From Chryseobacterium daecheongense (GTDB taxonomy: Bacteria; Bacteroidota; Bacteroidia; Flavobacteriales; Weeksellaceae), in contig CP115858.1 in assembly GCA_027920525.1 (NCBI GenBank), positions 868,001-932,000 on the forward strand: DNA of 64,000 bases, in the 5' to 3' direction. Numbering within the stretch: position 1 is the first letter of the stretch; every line of letters starts with the position of its first letter. This document shows, piece by piece, positions 17,425 to 23,865 of this stretch. The notes beneath the pieces are model-generated. The model was given only the letters and a program-made list of their open reading frames with translations, did no database searches and had not been told where the DNA came from. The position numbers and the translations under genes were made by a program.

Positions 17425-18195
17425 CTACAATCCTGATACCTTTTGATTAAGATTTTTGATATCTTTCCGCAATTCCAGAAACATATCTTTTACACTTTGG
17501 GTGTGGTCTTCATTTTCAAATTCCCGGATCGAAATTCCACAGGCATATTCCCAAACCTCCAGTAAATCACTCAAAATAATATCATAAGGCTCATAAAATG
17601 GATTGTCAGCCGCTATATGAAGTGCATTTTCTTTTCTGGATTTAAATCTTTTATAAGTAATTCCATCATTTAACGTTACGAAGATGTATGTTTTATCAGG
17701 CTTCAGGTCTTCTGTTTTTTCAATGTATTTTCCGACAATATAAGAACCATCTTTAAAAGGCGGCATCGAATCTCCTTCTACAGGAAAAGCCCTGTATTTT
17801 CCATTTGTAAGAAAGGGTAGGGAGATATTCTGGAGGCTTTCAATGTACCCTGGATCGGTATATCCGGACAGGTATCCCATCGATGCTTTCTGAGGAATAA
17901 TTTCAATGCTGTTATTTCCTGATTGATCAACTACGACAGGAAGCACAATTCTGTTATCGGGAAGATTAATAATATCATTTAATGGATATTTCTTAAGATC
18001 TATCGTTACCATCAGATCGATACTTACCCTGTAATACCTGGACATCTTAATCAATAGCTCTATCGGAGGTTGCGAAGCGCCATCTTCATACTTCGCATAC
18101 CGTCCGCGCGTGATTGATAAGTTATCTGCTACGGATTGTTGAGATAATTTCAATTGATCTCTCAAATACCTTATGTTTTCTGCTAAAATTGACAT
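17425..18195 (-). CDS. XRE-S24 transcriptional regulator (LexA/CI-like)
   Basis: This 256-residue protein has an N-terminal XRE helix-turn-helix (about 5-60, LRDQLKLSQQSVADNLSITRGRYAKYEDG) and an S24 peptidase-like domain. Candidate catalytic residues are Ser143 (EGDSMPP) and Lys182 (GITYKRF), spaced as in LexA. Where LexA-type proteins have the cleaved Ala-Gly, this one reads KASMGYLSGY (about 103-112), so self-cleavage is uncertain. It is divergent from dinB and dnaE2, which makes it their likely damage-responsive repressor. A near-perfect palindrome lies between them at 18230-18244. Confidence 0.9.
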   Translation of the reverse strand: MSILAENIRYLRDQLKLSQQSVADNLSITRGRYAKYEDGASQPPIELLIKMSRYYRVSIDLMVTIDLKKYPLNDIINLPDNRIVLPVVVDQSGNNSIEIIPQKASMGYLSGYTDPGYIESLQNISLPFLTNGKYRAFPVEGDSMPPFKDGSYIVGKYIEKTEDLKPDKTYIFVTLNDGITYKRFKSRKENALHIAADNPFYEPYDIILSDLLEVWEYACGISIREFENEDHTQSVKDMFLELRKDIKNLNQKVSGL

Positions 18196-18213
18196 TGCTA
18201 TAAATTATATCAA

Positions 18214-18252
18214 CAAATATAATAATTTTGATACAAATTGTAACTAATTTTG
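18214..18252. promoter_or_regulatory. Divergent regulator/dinB promoters with palindromic operator candidate
   Basis: GATACAAATTGTAAC (18230-18244) is a 15-bp dyad with arms GnTACAA / TTGTAnC. It abuts the plus-strand -7 box TAATTTTG (18245-18252) of dinB. The minus-strand -7 box TATATTTG for the regulator is at 18214-18221. A repressor bound to the dyad would block dinB and reach the regulator promoter. The dinB -7 box ends 4 bp before its GTG start, so the mRNA may be leaderless. Confidence 0.65.
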
Positions 18253-18256
18253 TTTC

Positions 18257-19420
18257 GTGGAACGATCGATTGTACATATGGACCTGGATACATTTTTTGT
18301 ATCCTGTGAGCGTCTTAATAACTCAGAACTTAACGGAATCCCTCTGATCATAGGAGGTGGGGACCGTGGAGTAGTAGCCTCATGTTCCTATGAAGCAAGA
18401 AAGTTTGGAGTACGCTCTGCCATGCCGATAAGAATGGCACTTAAGCTCTGTCCTGATGCTAAAGTGATCCGTGGAGATCATGAAATGTATTCCAACTTAT
18501 CCCATCTGGTAACAGAGGTCATTCAAAGTAAAGTTCCGGTAATGGAGAAAGCCAGTATTGATGAATTTTATCTCGACCTGTCCGGAATGGATCAGTTTTT
18601 CGGATGCTATCAGTGGACTACGGAAATTGCTGCTGCCGTCACAAAAGAAACGGGGCTTCCCATCAGCTTTGCATTATCCAACAACAAAACCGTCTCAAAA
18701 ATCGGAAGTGGGGAATCTAAACCCGATGGAAAGCTCGAAATAAAGCCGCAGAATATGCAGGGATTTCTTAACCCTTTATCAATAAGGAAGATTCCGATGG
18801 TAGGAAATGCTACTTTTCAGCTCCTTTCAAGAATAGGAATCCGCACCATTCATACATTATCTGAAATGCCTGTTCTGGTATTACAACAGATGATCGGAAA
18901 AAACGGGATTGAACTCTGGAAAAAAGCCAATGGAATTGATGAGAATCCAGTCATTCCTTATTCGGAAAGGAAATCAATCTCAACGGAAAGAACTTTTTCG
19001 AATGATACCATGGATATGGTTTCTTTAAAAGGGCTGATATCGGGAATGGCTGAGCAGCTGGCTTATCAGCTCCGGAAAGAAAGATGGCTGACTTCAACGG
19101 TAACGATTAAGATCCGGTATTCCAATTTTGATACAGAGACCAAACAATGTAAAGTATCTTATACTTCTGCAGATCACACCCTTTCACGGGTTGCCCTGGA
19201 ATTATTCCAAAAAGCCTACACCAGAAGAATGCGCCTTCGTCTGGTAGGGTTACGCTTCACAGGGCTGGTTCATGGAAACCATCAGATGGATCTTTTCGAA
19301 GATACTGAAGAGCTGATGAATCTTTATCAGTCGATGGATTATATCAAAAACCGTTTTGGAGCCCAGGCTGTCGGCAGAGCTTCCGGATTTGATTTAGAAA
19401 ATAAAAACAGATTATTCTAA
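18257..19420 (+). CDS. dinB: DNA polymerase IV (Y-family translesion polymerase)
   Basis: This 387-residue polymerase starts at GTG 18257. The next ATG (18278) would cut off the first beta strand (RSIVHMDLDTFF), which carries the catalytic Asp. Metal-binding residues are in MDLDTFF and SIDEFYLD, with a steric-gate aromatic region following the first motif. Helix-hairpin-helix and little-finger regions follow. Residues 343-347 (QMDLF) match the sliding-clamp-binding motif. dnaE2 begins 4 bp downstream, so the two form an operon divergent from the XRE-S24 regulator: an inducible mutagenesis cassette. Confidence 0.95.
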   Translation: MERSIVHMDLDTFFVSCERLNNSELNGIPLIIGGGDRGVVASCSYEARKFGVRSAMPIRMALKLCPDAKVIRGDHEMYSNLSHLVTEVIQSKVPVMEKASIDEFYLDLSGMDQFFGCYQWTTEIAAAVTKETGLPISFALSNNKTVSKIGSGESKPDGKLEIKPQNMQGFLNPLSIRKIPMVGNATFQLLSRIGIRTIHTLSEMPVLVLQQMIGKNGIELWKKANGIDENPVIPYSERKSISTERTFSNDTMDMVSLKGLISGMAEQLAYQLRKERWLTSTVTIKIRYSNFDTETKQCKVSYTSADHTLSRVALELFQKAYTRRMRLRLVGLRFTGLVHGNHQMDLFEDTEELMNLYQSMDYIKNRFGAQAVGRASGFDLENKNRLF

Positions 19421-19424
19421 CGCT

Positions 19425-22400
19425 ATGTTTCTCAATTGTCATTCTTTCCACAGCCTTCGTTATGGCACACTATCCATCAAAGAGCTGGTAAAACAAGCTC
19501 AGGAATCAGGAGTCCGGGAATTGGTTTTAACGGATATCAATACCATTACCGGAATCTACGAATTTAAAACGTTATGTGACCAATGTGGTATAAAACCCAT
19601 CGCCGGAGTTGAAATAAGGAAAGAAGGCAGGCTTCTGTATGTTGCTATAGCAAAAGAATTCAGCGGGATTGGAGAGGTCAACCAAATGATTACGGATTAT
19701 AACTGCAATAGAAAAGACCTCACGGAAGCCGCTCCGCAATTTGCCAATGTATTTGTGATCTATCCTAAAGAAAATATTCCTGAAACACTTAGAGAAAATG
19801 AGTTTATAGGGATCCGGGAGGAAGAATTGACACTTCTTATCCGTACTGAATATCAGAACCTCATCCATAAAATGGTGGTACTGCATCCGATAACATTCGC
19901 CACCAGAAAGGATTATAACCTGCACTGTATTCTTCGGGCCATAGATAACAATACACTCCTCAGTAAACTGACTGAAGATGACACCTGCCATAAAACGGAA
20001 TATTTCAAACGGGAACAAAGTCTCCGGGATGCTTTTTATCAGTATCCAGAAATTATTAAAAACACACAGCATATTCTCAATTCCTGTCATTTTGAGTTTG
20101 ACTATAAGAGAGTTAAAAATAAATTACATTACACCCGGTCCAAAGAAGGAGATCTTAAAATGCTGACCAGACTGGCCTATTTAGGATTAAAAAAACGCTA
20201 TGGCTTAGATCATGAAATTGCCAGAGCAAGGGTTGAAATGGAGCTTAAAGTAATTGATGAACTCAATTTCAGCTCCTACTTCCTGATCGTCTGGGATATT
20301 ATAAGATACAGCAACAGAATGGGATTTATGCATGTAGGACGGGGAAGTGGAGCCAACAGTATTGTAAGTTTTTGTTTAGAAATTACAGATATCTGCCCGC
20401 TGGAACTGGATCTGTATTTTGAACGCTTCCTCAATCTGAATAGGAAGACCCCTCCAGACTTTGATATTGACTGGAGCTGGCAGGAAAGGGATGCTATTCT
20501 GCAATATATTTTTGATCGCTATGGAAAAGAACATGTAGCATTCTGCGGAACTAACGTTGAATTTAAGTACAAATCGATATTGCGTGAAGTAGGAAAGGTT
20601 TTTGGTCTGCCAAAAGAAGAACTGGACGAGCTAACCAGCCAACGGATAGAACTGCATGATAAAAACCTGGTTATAGAGCATGTTCATAAATATGGTAAAT
20701 TATTAGAAAAATTTCCTAATCAAAGGAGTATGCATGCTTGCGGAATTCTGATTTCGGAAGAGCCTATTACCCATTTTACAGCCCTTGAAATGCCCCCAAA
20801 AGGGTTTCCCATTGTCCAGTTCGATATGAATGTTGCTGAAGATATCGGTTTTGAAAAGTTTGATATCCTTTCCCAAAGAGGTTTAGGGACCATTAATGAT
20901 ACCGTTAAGCTGATCAAAAAAACAAGGAATATTGATATAGATATTCGGGATACCTCAATTTCCAAAGATGAAGAAGTGTGTAATGAATATCTGGCACAAG
21001 GCAGAACAATAGGTTGTTTTTATATTGAAAGTCCTGCCATGCGGGGGCTCTTGCGAAGGTTGAAATGCGATAACTATAAAATTTTAGTGGCGGCTTCTTC
21101 CATTATCAGACCCGGTGTTGCCCAAAGCGGAATGATGCGCGAATACATCTTCCGGCATAACCATCCCGACCAGTTTGAATATTTTCATTCCGTATTTGAA
21201 GAACATCTGAAAGAAACTTATGGAATCATGGTGTATCAGGAAGATGTGATCAAAATTTCCCAGTATTTTGGAGGATTATCATTAGCAGATGGAGATATTC
21301 TCCGGAGAGCGATGAGCGGGAAAGGTCGCTCTATTGAAAAGCTTCGGGAAGTAAAAGCTAATTTTTTCAAATCCTGTGAAGAAAAAGGACATTCGTTACA
21401 GCTTACTGCTGAAGCCTATCGCCAGATCGAGTCTTTTGCCGGGTACTCATTCTGTAAGGCTCATTCTGCTTCCTATGCGGTAGAAAGTTATCAGAGTTTA
21501 TATCTGAAAGTATACTATCCGCTGGAGTTTATGGTTTCCGTGATCAATAACATGGGTGGATTTTACCGCACCGAGGTGTACATTCATGAAACCAAAATGT
21601 CGGGTGGAATTGTCTGCAACCCTTGCGTGAACACCAGTGATTTTCAAACCACCCTGCACGGAAAAGAAATTTATCTCGGGTTAATGCATTTACAGGGGCT
21701 TGAAACCAGGATTGCCCATTTTATCGTTGAGGAAAGAGCCAGAAACGGGAATTATAAATCCCTGGAGGATTTTATCCGAAGAGTCCCTGTCGGAATTGAA
21801 ACCGCACAAATACTTATTTTCATCGGAGCTTTCCGGTTTACCGGAAAACAGAAAAACGAATTACTGGTGGAAGTAAGGATGCTCCTGGTTAATTTCAAAC
21901 CGGAAAACAGAGGATTGATGCTGATCGAAGAACCTGTTAAAGAATACAAGCTTCCCCGGCTGAAAAGGGAAACTTTTGAAGATGCTTTCGATGAAATTGA
22001 AATTCTGGGGTTTACCATATCATGCAGTCCTTTTGACTTGCTGAAGACCGGTTACAGAGGTTCCGTTTTTGTGAAAGACCTGCTACAGTACCATAAAAAA
22101 CAGGTAAAAATGCTGGCCTACCTCATCTCCAGAAAACATGTCCCTACCAAAAAAGGAACGATGTATTTCGGAACCTGGATCGATGTGAACGGCGATTACT
22201 TTGATACTGCCCATTTTCCGGACAGTCTTGAAAAGTATACATTTCAGGGTGGGGGATGCTATCTTCTTTTAGGAACTGTGGAAGTTGATTTTCATTTTCC
22301 GACCATTACGGTTACCAAAATGGCCAAAATGCCATTCATTCCTGATCCAAGATATGCATATGACAAAGAAATGCAATACGATATTCATAAACAGATCAGA

Positions 22401-22478
22401 GAGGACGTCAGTATGACAAACAGGCTTCCTTATCCCCAAGCCCACGAAATCGGACTCCCCAGAAACAAGCTTAAATAA
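19425..22478 (+). CDS. dnaE2: Error-prone DNA polymerase III alpha subunit (DnaE2-like)
   Basis: This 1017-residue C-family polymerase is shorter than replicative DnaE (about 1160). The N-terminal PHP domain is degenerate: the usual LHxH start is LNCH, the LDG aspartate is Tyr13 and TDH is TDI (36-38), so proofreading is not expected. The polymerase motif PDFDID (Asp345/347/349) and the third-Asp region FEKFDILSQRGLG are intact. It follows dinB by 4 bp. In other bacteria DnaE2 works with ImuA/ImuB in damage-induced mutagenesis; here DinB seems to take that place. It ends 4 bp from the convergent DUF2490 gene. Confidence 0.93.
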   Translation: MFLNCHSFHSLRYGTLSIKELVKQAQESGVRELVLTDINTITGIYEFKTLCDQCGIKPIAGVEIRKEGRLLYVAIAKEFSGIGEVNQMITDYNCNRKDLTEAAPQFANVFVIYPKENIPETLRENEFIGIREEELTLLIRTEYQNLIHKMVVLHPITFATRKDYNLHCILRAIDNNTLLSKLTEDDTCHKTEYFKREQSLRDAFYQYPEIIKNTQHILNSCHFEFDYKRVKNKLHYTRSKEGDLKMLTRLAYLGLKKRYGLDHEIARARVEMELKVIDELNFSSYFLIVWDIIRYSNRMGFMHVGRGSGANSIVSFCLEITDICPLELDLYFERFLNLNRKTPPDFDIDWSWQERDAILQYIFDRYGKEHVAFCGTNVEFKYKSILREVGKVFGLPKEELDELTSQRIELHDKNLVIEHVHKYGKLLEKFPNQRSMHACGILISEEPITHFTALEMPPKGFPIVQFDMNVAEDIGFEKFDILSQRGLGTINDTVKLIKKTRNIDIDIRDTSISKDEEVCNEYLAQGRTIGCFYIESPAMRGLLRRLKCDNYKILVAASSIIRPGVAQSGMMREYIFRHNHPDQFEYFHSVFEEHLKETYGIMVYQEDVIKISQYFGGLSLADGDILRRAMSGKGRSIEKLREVKANFFKSCEEKGHSLQLTAEAYRQIESFAGYSFCKAHSASYAVESYQSLYLKVYYPLEFMVSVINNMGGFYRTEVYIHETKMSGGIVCNPCVNTSDFQTTLHGKEIYLGLMHLQGLETRIAHFIVEERARNGNYKSLEDFIRRVPVGIETAQILIFIGAFRFTGKQKNELLVEVRMLLVNFKPENRGLMLIEEPVKEYKLPRLKRETFEDAFDEIEILGFTISCSPFDLLKTGYRGSVFVKDLLQYHKKQVKMLAYLISRKHVPTKKGTMYFGTWIDVNGDYFDTAHFPDSLEKYTFQGGGCYLLLGTVEVDFHFPTITVTKMAKMPFIPDPRYAYDKEMQYDIHKQIREDVSMTNRLPYPQAHEIGLPRNKLK

Positions 22479-22482
22479 ATAT

Positions 22483-23301
22483 TTATTTCTTTTTATAAGG
22501 CAGATTCCAGATCAGGTCAGCGGCAAGATAATGGACACCACCTTTATGTATGCTGTGGCTGTCTCTGATCAGGTCATCCATATAACCGATATCTACCGTA
22601 AAAGGAGAATTGGGAATATCAAACATATAATAAGCAGCAATACGCATTTCCCGGTATCCAAAAGGAGTCCATTCCTTATCCGGCTCATTAAGATGGCTCA
22701 CAGAAAATAATCCTTCTACGCTAAGCATCAATTTCTGGCTATTCTCTGATGGCAGGCTATAGGTGATCTGGCTTTTAAGACGAGTCCTCAACTGAAAATC
22801 TTCTTCCACATTATGGAAGTCAGGATCAAAAAACTTTCTGAATTCCTGTCGCACGGTATTTTTAAGCTTCCATCTTTCTCCGAGATTAAAAGTATATGCA
22901 TACCTCCCATAGATCCTGAATTCCTGCTCTATACCTTCTTTTTCATAAGGGGAGACCTCATCATATTGAGGCTGACGACGATAACTGAATGCATAACTGT
23001 ACTGCTGGTGCGGGGCAAACGAATGATACACCTCATGATTCAATACCAGGATCGCCTGCCTGGAAAACAAATTATTCCGGTCCGGTTCACTTTTACGGCC
23101 TATCGCAACATAACTTAAAGTTTGCTTTTTCCCTAATGAATCCAGTCTGCGGCGAACACCAAATGCACCCCAGAATGCTGTATTGGCTTCCCCTAAACCC
23201 GGCGGGCTGATCTGGGCTTGTAAAAAGAGACTTCCGAACAGCAATAAGGCTCCGGCAATTTTTTTTAATCTCAACGGTCGTTCCCATAAAACATTCTTCA
23301 T
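22483..23301 (-). CDS. DUF2490 outer-membrane beta-barrel protein
   Basis: This 272-residue exported protein is predicted to form a barrel. The signal peptide lies within the first 30 residues (IAGALLLFGSLFLQAQ). Alternating aromatic strands follow (QQYSYAFSYRRQPQYDE, RIYGRYAYTFNLGERWKLKN), and the end WNLPYKKK suits outer-membrane insertion. DUF2490 is common in Bacteroidetes and of unknown function. It may start at a later Met, but none lies before the signal peptide. It is monocistronic. Confidence 0.85.
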   Translation of the reverse strand: MKNVLWERPLRLKKIAGALLLFGSLFLQAQISPPGLGEANTAFWGAFGVRRRLDSLGKKQTLSYVAIGRKSEPDRNNLFSRQAILVLNHEVYHSFAPHQQYSYAFSYRRQPQYDEVSPYEKEGIEQEFRIYGRYAYTFNLGERWKLKNTVRQEFRKFFDPDFHNVEEDFQLRTRLKSQITYSLPSENSQKLMLSVEGLFSVSHLNEPDKEWTPFGYREMRIAAYYMFDIPNSPFTVDIGYMDDLIRDSHSIHKGGVHYLAADLIWNLPYKKK

Positions 23302-23411
23302 TATTACAAATTTAAAGGCTTTTTAACTCCACGTATTATTTAAATGACTTTTAAAGTGTCGAAAATCGGGACAAAATCTGGAAGAATTCTGGAATCCATG
23401 TTATAATTTTA

Positions 23412-23438
23412 ATTAGTCTACTAAATTAATAGACTAAT
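23412..23438. promoter_or_regulatory. 9-bp inverted repeat upstream of leader ORF
   Basis: ATTAGTCTA (23412-23420) and TAGACTAAT (23430-23438) are perfect inverted arms with a 9-nt AT spacer. It lies 49 bp upstream of the -7 box TACTTTTG (23487-23494) of the leader/SusC transcript and has no T-run, so an operator is more likely than a terminator. Confidence 0.55.
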
Positions 23439-23486
23439 ATGATTTATCTCATGTCCCTCCTTGGTTAAGATTTGTGAAGAATTAAA

Positions 23487-23494
23487 TACTTTTG
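23487..23494 (+). promoter_or_regulatory. -7 promoter element of leader ORF / SusC operon
   Basis: TACTTTTG matches TAnnTTTG. The -33 element is weak (TTGG at 23461, a slightly long spacing). Transcription would start near 23500, 24 nt before the leader ATG. Confidence 0.55.
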
Positions 23495-23523
23495 ACACAG
23501 TTAAAAAAATAAACTTTATTCTC

Positions 23524-23682
23524 ATGAATAAAACTTCATCTCATCCTTATTTATGCACGATGACAGCAACATTATCCATTCAAGACGAATGGAGTACAGG
23601 CAACTGTCTTTCACAACACGATCTTATGTTACAATACATGTGTTTTGATTTTATGATGTGCTACATGATGATGAAGTCATAA
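23524..23682 (+). CDS. Met/Cys-rich leader peptide ORF (52 aa)
   Basis: This short open frame lies between the promoter and SusC. It encodes 52 residues with nine Met and four Cys. The last 14 residues (MCFDFMMCYMMMKS) contain six Met and two Cys, clustered as in amino-acid attenuator leader peptides. It has no signal peptide. After the stop, short hairpins follow: CTGTA/TACAG (23693-23721) and AAAACC/GGTTTT (23704-23726), the latter overlapping a T-run. The composition and position suggest that ribosome pausing at Met/Cys codons controls the downstream transporter. A chance open frame cannot be excluded. Confidence 0.5.
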   Translation: MNKTSSHPYLCTMTATLSIQDEWSTGNCLSQHDLMLQYMCFDFMMCYMMMKS

Positions 23683-23692
23683 GCCACCTTTA

Positions 23693-23727
23693 CTGTAGAA
23701 ATTAAAACCCAATAATTACAGGTTTTT
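23693..23727 (+). promoter_or_regulatory. Candidate attenuator: competing hairpins and T-run after the leader ORF
   Basis: CTGTA (23693-23697) can pair with TACAG (23717-23721). AAAACC (23704-23709) can pair with GGTTTT (23721-23726). The two are mutually exclusive and the second ends in TTTTT (23723-23727). The stems are short, so this is only a candidate. Confidence 0.35.
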
Positions 23728-23865
23728 AAACAGAAGTAATTCCCGTACAATTTAACGACTCTATTATAGCCGTCCCGGAAAAGGAGGGAGGAGGATTATT
23801 ATTTCTTACCGGAAAAAAACAGTAAGCATCCATCTCATTTTTTAACCTACTTAAATTAATATATA

